In this document: piece after piece, positions 35,526-47,600 of the stretch
How the letters are laid out: each line of letters starts with the position of its first letter
How positions within the stretch are numbered: position 1 is the first letter of the stretch
NCBI RefSeq assembly: GCF_019703515.2
Contig: NC_059379.1
Location: 28,300,880 to 28,364,879 of the forward strand
DNA: 64,000 bases
DNA from: Myxocyprinus asiaticus
Taxonomy: Eukaryota > Chordata > Actinopteri > Cypriniformes > Catostomidae
Direction: 5' to 3'
Program-made: the position numbers and the translations under genes
Notes under the pieces: generated by a model
Told to the model about the DNA's origin: nothing
The model's input: only the letters and a program-made list of their open reading frames with translations
Database searches by the model: none

Positions 35526-35809
35526 TTCAAGCATTTATACTGATTATTGCCTGCCTGTCTTTGACTCCTGCCTGTTTACCCATCGTTTGATTCTCTGCTT
35601 CCTGCCCTTTGATAACGTCTGTTTCATCTGGATTTGTACTTTGATTGTTTGCTGCCTGCCCTGAACCTTGCCTGTTTATGACCATGACTCTCATCTGCCT
35701 GCGCTGTTCTATTGCTGGAGATTTACCCTGCCTGCCTGTTTATGATTTGCACATTTTCTAATAAACCGCACATGGATCTTAACCCCAGTTCTTCAGAGTC
35801 TCTGTTACA
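35526..35809 (+). repeat. Gypsy 3' LTR, 5'-truncated
   Basis: Matches the last part of the 5' LTR from AGCATTTATACTGATTATTG onward, but about 190 bases of its beginning are lost. It is preceded by a G-rich polypurine tract (about 35487-35521). It keeps GAGTCTCTG before the end, which the 5' LTR lacks. Confidence 0.88.
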
Positions 35810-35814
35810 CAGAG

Positions 35815-36132
35815 ACACGTGTACATAGGGAAGCAGGAAGTGGTCGCAGTTCAGTTGGTGCCTGACAGTAAACAGCAAGTACAATACTAAGTAAATAGTG
35901 TGGTAAAGAAAATAAGTGAATGCAACCACCAAAACCACAACTTATTTAAGAAGTATTATTTTCTATGTTCGAAATAGTCAAATGTGTAAATGCAGCAGAA
36001 GTGCACGCTGGTCTTATGCAGATACATTTTATTAAAGTCTCTAGGTGCAGCAGATATCATTGTATTCATTTTATCATATCACAGAGAAATTGCCAACATT
36101 TGTCAAGTAAAAAACAATTCGAAACTATGGAG
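35815..36132. other. Short intergenic gap between elements
   Basis: No feature recognised. Confidence 0.5.
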
Positions 36133-36945
36133 TTAACCCTTTAAAGCCTGAGCCTAAAATTCTGAAAATTCCATTCTGTGCCAGAATACGATATTCATAT
36201 TCATATTCATATTACATTCATATTCATATAACATCACACACCTGAACTGTATATACCATATTGAAGAGAAGAACTAGGGCTTTCAAATGATATAAATATA
36301 TGTATGATTATTTAAGGCTAATCATCCTTTATCAGTAAGATTTCACACAGCAATTTTTACAAAAATCTTCTCCAGCCACCATACTTCATCAGACAACTGC
36401 ATTTTCAACCATTTTAATTACAAGCTAGAGGGAAACTTAGAGTGTATGAAATATACATAATTTTGTGGGCAATGTAGAATAGCAGACAGATTAGAAATAT
36501 AATCTATTGTTTAAAAGTTATGACCATTCTAGTGATTAGTGGGAAAACAGAATAAAACAAACATTTAGAATGTTAAGATACATTTCTCATGACCACTCCT
36601 CAAATACTCGTTTTGAGCACCTGTAATAATAAATTGAGATTGCATCTGAAATGGAAGGACGCAAACAGTGAAATATACATTTTATGTGTTCAATAAAACA
36701 CACACTTTATTTAATTTGAACATTAAATTACACACGAATTACACAGCAAAACATACAAAATCAAACTTTCAAATTATCTACAGTAAATACATTTTAAATA
36801 AAGAGTGCAGGAACAGAATATATATAAATTCATAAATACTCAACAATTGCAGTACCTGTGGAGAGAAGAGAGGGAGAAAAGAGGGGAGGGGGAGGACAAC
36901 AGCACCAGTAAACACAGCCCAGCCTAGGTCTCTTCATGAAACTGG

Positions 36946-38898
36946 TCACTCAGCTGAGTGCCAAGACTGAAAACAGTTCCTATCACGAACCAAGCAAAGT
37001 CTTTTGCCATTACATTCCGGCGCGCAACAAGCTACTTTAGTTTTATTTTCAGTCCTACTTTTCCAATAGCATAGCCAACATCTCTTAGAGGACTCTTCAA
37101 AAAATTGAGGGACATGGGCTGTGTGGAGTGATGATGAAGGAGGGACTACAGGCTTTAGTGTATGCAAAGGGAAACTTGCGTGAATATCGATACTTCCCAG
37201 CTGAGGAGACAGGTTTTCTTTTAAATCTATCTGGGTTAAGTTCACCAGTCTATGCTCATCCCCTGGTGCCACATAAATGTGTTGCCATTCCTTAAACAAT
37301 ATGAAACTATTGATGATGGCAATATCTATGAAGTGGAAAAAAAGAGTCTTCCACCACTTCTGAGTTTTTTGTAGGACGTTGTACGATTTTTATCATTTGG
37401 TCTGTCCCATCAACACCGCTCATGTTTTTGTTATAATCGCTGATGACAGTGAGCTGGAGGGCTACTTCTTTTGTCTAGTCGCCATCATTTTTACAAACCT
37501 AGTAATTTCGGTTGAGCCATTCGCATTGTGGAAATTGGAGAGGCATGTAACTGCACGCGTGTCCTTCCACTGAATTACAAGTATATTCCCCACAATCCTA
37601 CACCATATCATATCCCCACGAGCTGTCTTGCATTCCCATCTTTTGATATCTTTAAGTTCTGCAGGAAACAGTTTACGATTCACCCTGCATGTCCCACAGG
37701 CATTAGTTCCCATTTCTAACAACTTAACCATAAGAGCTGGGGACATGTCAAACCAAACATTGTGGCCCTGGTCTTTGAATGGCTGCAGTAACGATTCAAC
37801 TACTTTGGTGGCCAAGTCAGTGACATGCCCATCATGATTACCTGTGTAAACATTAAAGTCGAGAGTATACCCTGAGTCTGATGTTGCAGTTACCCATAAT
37901 TTAAAACCCCACGAGTAGGCTTGCCCTTCATGTATTGTTTAAATCCTGACTGAGCTTTAGACTTGACCATACGTTCATCTATTGTGAGATTTTGGTTAGG
38001 CTGAAAGAGCTGCTGGCATTTTTGTTTGAGGTGGTCCATAAGATAACGCAACTTCCCTAGGCGATCCTGATTATCCTCTATGGTAGGGTCTACAACATGT
38101 AGAGCTGCTAAAAGAGCCTTGTAGCAGTCACGTGACATAAATCCCCTCGCCCACGAGCCCTGAAGTGACTTGGTTCCCAAATGACGATGGGAATCAGGGA
38201 GAATTGAAAACCCCATGTAAATGAGCAACCCAAGAAATGTGTAAAATTCATTGGGGGTCACCTCCATCCAAGCTCCGTGGTAGCTGGAATATGATAGACA
38301 GTTTAGGACAAGCTCCCACCCCTGACGGTTTGTAAAGCTGTATATCTCAGCAACTACAGCATAAAAAACAGCATGAAAAAGTCAATTTCTCGCAACATCA
38401 TATTGGAGGTTGACCACACAGAATGACGCACGCTACCTAAGTCAATACCGAATGGACGGCTAGGCTTAAATGGGAGAGGTTTTGGTGCCTGTGAATTGAT
38501 GTAAGAGTACGAGGGATAAAAAACAGAGTCAGGGAAGCGTTTATGCTTTCTAGCTGACTTGGGACCTGTGCGAGAATGGCTAGCCATACCCAAAATAATA
38601 AGAGTAACAGTGTTAGTGTTACTGTGAGTATCAGTCATATGAGAAATAGAAAAAAACAATACATACACATTCATACATACCCAGCTGATGGTCTTGGCTG
38701 GGGATCAGTTTCCATCTCATCCTCCATCTCCTCATGGTCTGGGTCTTACTGCAGTAGTTCCTGGTCCAACAGATCTTTCTCCTGTGTGCTTATGCCCTCA
38801 TGAGCCATGTCCTCCTCTGCTATGAACCTAAGCTCATCAGCAGTCAGCTGCCTCCTCCTCTTGAGGGTGCTGAGCAGGGAGCCATAGTCTCTATCCAT
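36946..38898 (-). pseudogene. piggyBac transposase, broken
   Basis: This DDD transposase cuts and pastes at TTAA. Reading on the minus strand, the N-terminal acidic exon runs from ATG at 38898 (MDRDYGSLLSTL) with a stop at about 38748, and could end at a donor GTATGT at 38680. Next is RPFGIDLGSVRHSV (near 38450). Then 38267-37890 carries EFYTFLGLLIYMG and NLTIDERM with the first catalytic Asp; 37815-37462 carries NVWFDM with the second and IQWKDTRAV with the third. The Cys-rich C-terminal domain is at 37299-36946 (CWLC, CCAPEC). All three aspartates are visible, but stops and shifts separate the blocks. Its length and order fit the family. Confidence 0.88.
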
Positions 38899-39238
38899 CT
38901 CTACAACAGAAAAAAAGTACAACAATTGGTAGCCAGCAGTGTGTTCTTCACAAATCCGTACACTGAATAGTCACCAAAGGCTTGCAGACTAACCAGAATG
39001 TCCAACTGCAGACAGCCCTCTCACACTTTCCTTGTGAACAGGAAGCTACACTCAACCTAAAACCATGTCTGTGTGATGGATGGGTAAGGCTATCTGCTAA
39101 ATTATAGAAAGATATCTACCATTTTGTTTATTACATGGGAAAATCAACAAGCTAGATAACTTATCTAACTAGCAGGCCAGTTTCCAGGCAGGTCTGAACA
39201 GCGTCTGCTCTCTGCCTCACATTACTTCAGGCGGATTT

Positions 39239-39571
39239 TTCACAAGTGACAAAATTGGCCAAAAAAGTTATTGATATTTAGCTAAAAATGTACATAGTAT
39301 TGCTAGCTAATGTTTATTTAGCAAGTTTCACAGAAACTGCCAGAAGAAGGTTGATATAAAAAGAAGAGGCTCGCCAATGACGGTCACATACATTTTTCCA
39401 GAAAAAAACTAGCTAGTGCTACTCCTACAAATAAATGCTTCGTAACTAAAAAGGTTTGACTATCTTCCACAAGCGACAAAATTGTCCAAAAAAGTTATTG
39501 ATATTTAGCTAAAAATGTACATAGTGTTGCTAGCTAATGTTTATTTAGCAAGTTTCACAGAAATTTGCTTA
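39239..39571. repeat. Direct repeat inside the piggyBac 5' region
   Basis: CACAAGTGACAAAATTGGCC through TTTATTTAGCAAGTTTCACAG (about 39241-39340) recurs at about 39471-39561 with only a few differences, 230 bases apart. Confidence 0.9.
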
Positions 39572-40014
39572 AAAATAGAGGATGGCTGCCTGTCAGATGA
39601 ACGCCGACGGTCATGTCATTTTTTTCCAGAAATAACTAGCGTTACTCCTACAAATAAATAATTAAAACGTTTTGACTTTCAATTGACAATATTGACAACA
39701 CATGTTAAATAACTTGTCTTACCTCGAAAGATCACCTCAGTTTTCAATTTGAAGCAGTAAGTCCAACACTTGAGGTAATTTCCCGGGGTATCCTCTCTGG
39801 CTCCACTCAGGCAAATGGACACTGATGACGATACATTTATTATTTATGCCCAGTAACCCCTTAACCAATCATATGTGCTTTTAGCTTATATTGAAATGAG
39901 TATCTGGCAGTTTTCAGAAATAAAATCGGTGATTGGAAGATATTGAAGATATTGAGACAGGAACCATGGGAATAATTGTTCCCAAATTTGAATGCTCCGG
40001 CTGGTAAGGGTTAA

Positions 40015-40398
40015 GACAGCTTTGTATGATTATGATATTGTATGAAATTTGTATGATTTGCATGATAACTGGTGTTGTAGTCCTTGAATAAAATGACCAG
40101 TCTCTATACACATTATGCGTCTTATACTAGTCTAGATTCTTTTCATGCTCTAATATATGCCAATGAGTATACAGAGATTTCTTAGGCAAAATTACTACAT
40201 TAGCAGATTTGACAGCTTGTTATTAAGTGGATGCTAATTCTAGTTATATAAATAATCAGAACCTTTTGAGAATGGGCTTGTTTTTACTTACAAAGCACTA
40301 CTGTTAGCAAAGTCCTGGATAAACAGGATTTGGTTCACACCCTCCTGTGTCATGAATAAACTGCATCTCTCTTGTTCTCTCTGTATTTCTTTGCACAG
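40015..40398 (+). other. Upstream of slc39a11 coding exon
   Basis: Probably intronic or 5' flank; it ends in a pyrimidine-rich acceptor TTTCTTTGCACAG (AG at 40397-40398). Confidence 0.5.
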
Positions 40399-40502
40399 GC
40401 ACCATGCTTCCAGGTGTCAGTCCTGTAATTCAGGCCCTGCTGAGGACCCTCTTCACATGGGGTCTCACTACAGTCGGGCCGCTCTGGTCTTCATCTTCTC
40501 CA
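40399..40502 (+). CDS. slc39a11: slc39a11 (ZIP11) first coding exon
   Basis: SLC39A11 is a ZIP-family membrane zinc transporter. The exon follows an acceptor at 40398 and has ATG at 40404. It encodes MLPGVSPVIQALLRTLFTWG, the conserved ZIP11 N-terminus and start of TM1. The remainder of TM1 is disturbed: the expected AALVFIFSS is readable only one frame over, from about 40479, which suggests a missing base in the G-run at 40476-40478. In the ATG frame the exon gives 33 codons and ends at a weak donor CCA|GTAGAC (40503), phase 0, which fits the next exon. The normal donor position shows no GT. It may be an altered allele, a sequence error or decay. Orientation relative to sstr2 matches mammals. 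Confidence 0.75.
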
Positions 40503-41316
40503 GTAGACCAATGTGCAGATCACACATCATCTCATCAGCTGGGTCAGGGTTAATTTCTAGTCAGGTTTTGTCAATTTCCACTGAACTGATTTTGTTATGG
40601 AAATCTTTTAGGTAAAATTAGGTTTTAAATTATTTCTTGAAAGGTGCTTTTACTAATTATTTAAGTGATCATTCAAAGACCATGCAATGGCTTGATGAGT
40701 GCTTTTTTTCCCCCTGTGTTGATGCATTTCCTAGTTGTGCTAGGACATATTGAAGGGCTTGCAACTTAAAAAAAAGAAGAAAAAAAAAAAAAGGCCAATA
40801 TAGTTTACGTCACCGTCATGAAACCTCATTTGCTACTTGTTATTGCTAGTAAGAGAATGGTGGTAATAGGAAGAGGGATGTTTACATAAATTCAAAAACT
40901 ATATAAATATATACTGTTACAATGAAACTGCTTTACATTTATTTTGGCAATGCATTCATTCAGTTACTCTCTGGCATAATGTAAAGAAATGTATTAATGA
41001 AAATATTCAGTTTTCAAGACCTATTTTCCATTTACTCTTACATATGTAAATTTTTGGTTTCAACGATTATCCAAAGGAAGATGAAAAATGATTTAATTTA
41101 ATTTAATTATATTTATGGCTAAATTTCATATTCTTAAATACCAATTCACCCATAAAAAAAACCTGTTTTTTGGTTTAACTGGGTGAAATACAATGAAGTA
41201 CATTTACAATTCTTTACAATTCTTTGAATAAGAAAGCTATAAAGACATTAAATATTTGTGAGATTTGTAAAGTGTTTATTTTAATTATACTGTATATGAA
41301 CTTCATGTTTTATACC

Positions 41317-41356
<40 letters not shown>

Positions 41357-42176
41357 TACATTTTTGCCTTCCCCTGGCACTTTTTTCTTTTATTATTTTT
41401 ATTTTTTGTGTTTTATATGTAATGTTATATGTAATGTTATTTCCTGCTGTATAATGTTTAATATTTGTAATTACACAAATAAATGTATAAAATGAATAAT
41501 AATAAAAATAAAAAAACGTGCACAAAAAAATAAAAAATAAACAAAATAATAGCCTTTATAAAAAATAAAATAAAAGGGGGAGGGATATGGTTGGAGAAAA
41601 GTTAGGATATGCGCAGAAGTACAAGATGAATCATCAGTATTTTTGGTCAGTTTTCCCAAAAGAGAAAGACTATGCATTTTAGATGCATTTTTATTTTCAT
41701 CAGTACTTTTGCATAAAAATGCCTCAGAACTAATGGATATGGACCTAAAAACACAAAAGTCCACAGTAGCAAGTCACTATTTCCGGTAGGAAGGATGAAG
41801 CGGGAGACGGCATATTCTCTTCTCAATGAACCAATATTTATTTTTAAGCACACACACTTAAACACACACACACTACCAGGTGGTTTGAAGTACAGCTCTC
41901 CCTCCCTTTCAGCATTATGAACTGCCCTTATATCTCTCTCCAGCTCTCACTGCAACACAAAACAGCTGTTAGAGATAATTTCCCCCAGGTGTCAATTCTT
42001 ACCGCTTTCCTCTCCCGGCCTTGCTCTCCACAGAACGTCGCTCGACCACACCCCCATCTCCGCATCCACTTTGGGTCATTTTTAGGTAAAACTTTGTAAG
42101 CTTGATGGTTTGACTCATTTCCCCCTTTATTCCTCTCATTTCTCTGTTTTCTGTTGTTTTTTTCTCCTCCACACAG
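40503..42176 (+). other. slc39a11 intron (inferred)
   Basis: Between the two recognised coding exons. Contains an (ATT)n run and A/T-rich low-complexity sequence but no other recognised feature. Confidence 0.6.
41318..41356. repeat. (ATT)n microsatellite
   Basis: About 13 units of ATT, seen directly. Confidence 0.95.
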
Positions 42177-42215
42177 AAGCGGATCTTGGATGGCAGCCTG
42201 GGTTTTGCAGCAGGG
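42177..42215 (+). CDS. slc39a11: slc39a11 (ZIP11) second coding exon
   Basis: A 39-base exon between a strong acceptor (TTTTTTCTCCTCCACACAG, ending 42176) and donor GTAAGA (42216). It encodes KRILDGSLGFAAG in phase 0, the highly conserved ZIP11 segment that leads into TM2. Both splice sites and the peptide fit the family. Later exons (starting with VMLAASYW in the family) were looked for and not found in the window, consistent with the very long introns of this gene in vertebrates. Confidence 0.85.
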
Positions 42216-44730
42216 GTAAGAAGCCTAATTAGCCTAATTTTTTTTCATGCTTTTTATGGTGGGGTCTGGACGTCTGAGTCCACATTATATTTAAAAATAT
42301 AAATCTTGGAAACAAACAGACTATTATTGATTCCTCACTATTTATTGACAATAAAACATGCAAATATGTGACTTTGACCATGTTAACTCCTTTGTACAAA
42401 AGCTTGTGGAGTTGTGTCAGCTCGAGTACATGCATAGAATGAAGCATAAGGGGAACAAACAAAATACAAAAAAATTCTGAAATTCATACATTTTTTTTTT
42501 TTTTTAGCCTTTTAATTAAATTGTTATGGTTATAATATAACTTGCAATGAAACACTTTGGACTTCCAATGTATGACCCCATCATTTCATCGCTTCTGTGC
42601 TATGAATTCTTTTGGTGTCTCACCATCACAGATCTCTCTCTCACCCTTTGGCTTTACACAATAAACAGTTCTTTGAAAATCAGACAAAAACAGGCAAGGG
42701 CACATTTGCCTTTTGTTGTTATGTGAATCTGTATCTCATAGAAGGAAACTCAACAGCCAACTGTCAGTAAGGCTTAGAATAGAATAGATTTTATTTATCT
42801 GTGGGACAGATTTAATTGCACTATCCCATTATTCATTCTCTGAATATCTGTATGCAAAATCAGATTTGCAGCACTCTTATCAAATATTCAGAAACAACAA
42901 TTTACTTTTTGTGCTCGCCTGAAGGGGCATAAAATATTGTGTTACGTTGAAGAAGGAAAAATGTGACTTCCATGACATTAAAATGCATGCTTCATAAGTT
43001 AAAACTGAAAATCACACCAGACTAATAATGCTCAATACATGTTTATTTTTCTCTCTGCATGTTCTACTCATTGGAGTCATTACAAATTCTTGCATAACTG
43101 CACTCAACAGTTCTCTACAAGAACAACTGTATAATGATACTCAGTCTCTAGCTTCAAAAGAACAGAAACATCATGCCATTGTGCATTGGTTTATCATGTA
43201 TGTCTTTGCACTCCTGTATGTGAAATCTTGCACATTCACAGCAGTATTAGTTTAGCTGTATAAAGGGACCGCAAAAGTAGATGAAGGCTATTGCAAGTTT
43301 TCCCTATAATAAGAGTGTCAAGTTCAGCTACAGCAAAATATAGTGACAAGGGCAGACGGTGTATCATTCATCATCTCTGGCTTTCCCTCCTCCAGCTCCT
43401 TTGTTCTTTCCCTTCTGTTTCCTGCAGCCACGCAACCACTGTTGTTTGGACTTTCAAATTAAATAAGTGCCGAAGGATTAGAGTCAAATATTTGGAAGTT
43501 AGACTTCTGTAAGTCATTATATTTTGTTTACACCATAATAAACATTCCCAATGTATTGTTTAGCATTATCACAGGGCTCAATAAAAAGTTTCAGATTTGT
43601 ACTTTCCCTGCCAACATTTCCACTGGGCCCACCACAAAAAAGATCAATGTTACGTTTTTCTTTCCAAACAATTAATCAGTTTTTCATTTTCATTAATAGC
43701 TGGAATTCATGCAACTATAATTTAGTTGTCTTCGTTCTGGAAGTAGTTTTCATATTAACTTTTTTTTCCTCAAGAGAAAGTATACTTCATAAAAGAGTTC
43801 TTAACCATGAACCAAACCAACATGCTTCGAGGTGAGTCACAACATTACAAACTTTAATAAGGGAATGAACTACAATCCCATGAAACATTGTGAATGACAT
43901 CATGAATTAATAATGATTGAAAAATATAAAACTATTGATTTAAGGTTGCTGATTATTACTATAGAATAATTTTTTTTCAAACTATTGCAAACTATACATA
44001 TATATTAGTAGTTTGAGAGTTGATGGCTTCATTCACAGTGTTTCATGGAAGTAATGGTTACTGCTTGGATCTTTTGCTGTGGTTTGTTTGTTGCAATTCT
44101 CTGATTGGTGGATTTCCCCCTCTAGGATCATGGGTCGTGTAGGTTTTCACCAGGAATTGTGTTATTAAACATGATTTTTTTTAAATAAAGTTGAAATAAC
44201 ATGGACTGACGGCTTAGGCACAAGCATTTACCATTAATTAACAACCTTGTAGCTCACGGTAGGTCTTTCATTAAATGTTTATAAATTAAGATTTAAAAAT
44301 CAATTATAACTATAATAAATAATGTTTCTTTATTTTTTTAGTTCCAAGACCATACTGTTCCTCTCTATAAGGCATAGGCGGTGCATGTGTAAGCTTAGAC
44401 TTCCCTTGGCCATGGACATGATATGTGTATTAAGTAATAGGCCTATAGATATTGATAGGCAATATAGGGAATTCTGATTGCCGCTCTGGGATATGTGGAT
44501 GTGAGGTACAATGTTTTCCGTTTCAATTTCATTTTGCTTTATTTGAAAATGCAGTGCTTATTAGGCTACTTATTATTCAAGTTCACTTTTATGCTGATAA
44601 AAAAAAAAATCATGTATATATGCTTGCTCTAGGCTTGAGTTGCTAAAAAAATGATCAATATTACTGGTGTAATAACAATAATTTATTCATCTGGAGTGTT
44701 TTGTATGTAGTGTGAACGTTTTACAGTAGC
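42216..44730 (+). other. Probable slc39a11 intron
   Basis: No further coding exon is recognised. Contains only AT-rich sequence and short frames without motifs. Confidence 0.5.
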
Positions 44731-44732
44731 AT

Positions 44733-44990
44733 ACTTAGTTGAGGTCAACCGATAGTGGGTTTTGCTGGTACCGATAACTAAGGTGGTGGAAAAGGCCGAT
44801 AACCGATTAATCACTGATTTGTTTTTTTTAAACTGATTTATAGAATGTAAAAAAAAATAAAATAAAAAATCTTGGTCTTTTCTTACAATGGCCACAGGCA
44901 TAGATTCCACAAGAGTCCAAAATGAATACAATCCCAGATGCAGTTTATTGTGCAACCAAACAATATGTTGGAGGGTTCACAGCCTTATTC
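44733..44990. repeat. Possible hAT-type fragment
   Basis: GAGGTCAACCGATAGTGGGTTTTGCTGG with later CCGATAACCGATTAATC resembles the ends of a common fish hAT family. Only one end is evident and no target duplication was found. Confidence 0.35.
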
Positions 44991-46544
44991 TGCACTCTCC
45001 GAGAAAGTGACAGATCCTTCAATTAGACAGAAACTTTCTCAGAAACCATGGGCCAACAGGCTGTCCTTATTGTTGAGGCCCTTATCATCGTCATCATTCT
45101 AGAGTCTGCAGTTGTCCAGATGGATGTCCTTTAGTTTTCTGCTCTATCTTTGCCTCAAGCACCTGTTCTTGATAGATAGTATACACTACAGCACCTAGCA
45201 GCATGACTTTGCCAACAGCAGATATTCCTGAGAAGATAATTTTCTCTCATTCTGTTGCAAAGAAGGCAAGGGAGGATGACAGCATCTGGACAGGCTATTA
45301 GGGAGTTTAAGAAATGCTCAAGGGCTGTTTGTCTGATTTGTGTGGGGAATTATAAAACTTGGTGGGTAATGTGTTCAGTGAAAACCGTCACCAGAAATAA
45401 ATGTCTAGAGAAAGCATTTGTTTGGTCCAGATTGATGACTTTAATTACTAGAAGTTGCAATTGTGTGTGCTGTGCTTTTGCCTTTTTGTTAGAAAGTGAA
45501 AGAGAAGAGTGACAAGAACTTATTAGGGAGAGAGGAAAATGGAATGGGACATGATGCAATCCAGACTAAAACCTCCATCCCTAGTAGCTCTGCGGCTCTA
45601 AGGTGTTGAGCACATGCACTACTGCTATGCCACAGCTCTGACTCTTCCAAAAAGTCTATTTTTAAATGTGTCAGAACTATTTTTTTTTTTATCATTTTAT
45701 TTTTCCTTAGATGTGTTCTTGTGATTTTATTCAAGGTTTCTTGTAACAAGAACAATTTAGTTTTTCTTGGCCATTCTCCACCCTTTAGGTGACCCATAGA
45801 ATTAAACAGACCTAATTTTGCTTTTCAGACTTCCATGTAAAACCCCTTTTTTCACATGTGAAATAAGATAAAGTGCTTTGCTGCGCTCACATGGGCTATG
45901 GGTTTGCTGTGTGGTCCAAAATTATTGCCGTGGCACCAACCGTCAATAACAACTTGCTTGCAAAGCCTGCCTTAATTGACACTGAAATGTGGTGCACAAA
46001 CTGTTAAGATCAGACTGAAATGATCAGGCATACTATTAAAGCATACAGTGAAAACTTCAGCCTTGGATTTAATGTTATGCAAAGCCACATGTACTACTCC
46101 ACAGCAAAGAAACAGCAGAACATTTGGCGGTTTGGCATTTGTCCTGTGTTAATGAATTTGGGTTTCTGATGTCAGAAATCCAGTTTTGGAACAAGATATT
46201 TTTGCAGCTTATTTTCAACTTGATGTCCAGAAAAACTTTGATATTGGCTTAACAAAGCCTTGTCTGAAATACATTTTTAAAAGCTTGAAGTTCCAGAGGC
46301 CCCAAAGCCAGACAGACCAACCATGTTTGGATTTAGTTTGTCCATTAGTGGACAACTGTAAGTCTGATCCATTAAAAAAATAAAAAAAGACATGTCAACC
46401 AGAGTCATAACAGACTGAAGGTCTGTGCCAAGTTTGGTGGATGTAGCTTTAAAGCTGTAGGAGGTGCTGCAATTGATAATTTTGGTCTTGGTTTAGGTAT
46501 TTCAGGAAAAACCACAAACAACATCTGTAGAATAACTGTAACCG
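44991..46544. other. Probable intron, no feature recognised
   Basis: No coding exon, RNA gene or repeat boundary identified. Confidence 0.5.
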
Positions 46545-46833
46545 TGTAACGCTGGGTTCTTGGAGTGGAAGAGGAAACGCAGGAGTAAATACTTAAAATC
46601 TTTTAATAACAATTGCTGGAGTGGAACAAACAATAAAGCTAAACATCATAACATAACACTTCAAGGACTGACAATTGAATGAACAAAACTAGAGGGTATA
46701 TACACAAGGAACTAATGAGGGAATGGAAGGCAGGTGCGGATGAACAGATGGCAGTGAACTATGGGAGATGTAGTCCAGAGGAAAACTCCCAAAAATAAGA
46801 GTCCTTGGAAAACATGGGAGACAGACTGTGACA
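46545..46833 (-). repeat. LTR of a retroelement, minus orientation
   Basis: On the minus strand it runs from TGTCACAGTCTGTCTCCC to CCCAGCGTTACA, and is preceded by a polypurine tract (GTAAAGGGGGGGG at 46834-46851). TG...CA ends and PPT mark it as a 3' LTR. The element's other LTR is not seen. Confidence 0.7.
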
Positions 46834-47600
46834 TTACCCCCCCCTTTACAAGGCGACTCCTGGCACCTAAAGAAGGAGAATGGCAGGAGGAAACAGGTGA
46901 CTAGGAAGGATCCAGGAGAAGAGACAGGAGGTCTGGGGGGCGGCCTCAGGGCTGGGATGGGATCAGGAGGCCTGGGAGGCTGAGTTGTAGAGGGCGGAGC
47001 TGTGAGAGGTTAGAGGGGCGGAGCCATGGAAGGTGGATCTGTGAGAGACTTAAGGGGTGGAGCCAGGGAAATTGGTGCCCGGAGAGTAGACGATGTCTCG
47101 AAGGGCCAGGGTGGAGCCAAAGGTTCGGAGGACCAAGGCGGAGCTGGGGGATCTGAGGACAGAGGCGGAGCCGGTGGGACTGATGCCTGAGGTGGAGCCA
47201 TAGGGAAGGAGGTCCCCGGTGAAGCCGAAGGCTCAGAGTGATGAAGCGTAGCTGGAGGATCGGAAAGCCGAGGCGGAGCCAGGTGACCAACTGACCAAGG
47301 CGGAGCTGAAGGGACGAGGGACCCCAGAGAAGCCAATTGGCTGAAGGACCACAGTGGAGCCAAAGGGACGTAGAGCCAAGGTGGGACAGAGGGAATGAAG
47401 GACCAAGGTGGAGTCCAGGGCTCGGAGGGTCTAGGCGGAGTCGGAGGGTTTGAGGTTCCCCTTGACCATGGTTTCGCAGGGAGCAAAGGTCGAGCCGGTG
47501 ATGTTGGAGGAGCCGGCTGACCAGGAGGAGAAGGAAGTGTCCCGAGTGGAGCCAGTAGAGGAAGGAAGGACCAGGGTACTGGACAGAACTAGGGTGTCCA
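46834..47600 (-). pseudogene. Proline-rich retroelement tail with minisatellite
   Basis: On the minus strand, 47486-47010 is an open frame made of Pro-rich repeats of about 11 residues (DPPAPPWSSEPLAPPW). This resembles the repetitive Pro-rich tails of gag-like frames in fish LTR elements, and it ends next to the polypurine tract and LTR on the left. The capsid-like front part is missing, so it is a 5'-truncated copy. Confidence 0.6.

Larger units (their letters stand above)
31263..35809 (+). mobile_element. Ty3/gypsy chromodomain retrotransposon (degenerate)
   Basis: The left LTR starts TGTCACG at 31263 and the right LTR ends GTTACA at 35809, flanked by identical 5-bp duplications CAGAG (31258-31262 and 35810-35814), so both ends are fixed. 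Between them are gag, protease, RT, RNase H, an integrase tail and a chromodomain in the usual chromovirus order. Many stops and frameshifts and a lost integrase core make it inactive. Confidence 0.95.
36137..40010 (-). mobile_element. piggyBac-type DNA transposon
   Basis: Flanked by TTAA on both sides (36133-36136 and 40011-40014), the fixed target of piggyBac. Ends are imperfect inverted repeats: CCCTTTAAAGCCTGAGCC on the left, and CCCTTACCAGCCGGAGC on the minus strand of the right end. It encloses a piggyBac transposase on the minus strand. Two near-identical 100-bp segments (about 39239-39340 and 39470-39571) form a subterminal direct repeat on the 5' side. Confidence 0.92.

Noticed and set aside
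43028..43255. A possible small secreted protein
   Set aside because: The start looks hydrophobic, but there is no exon context, repeat support or known family, and it lies in a likely slc39a11 intron.
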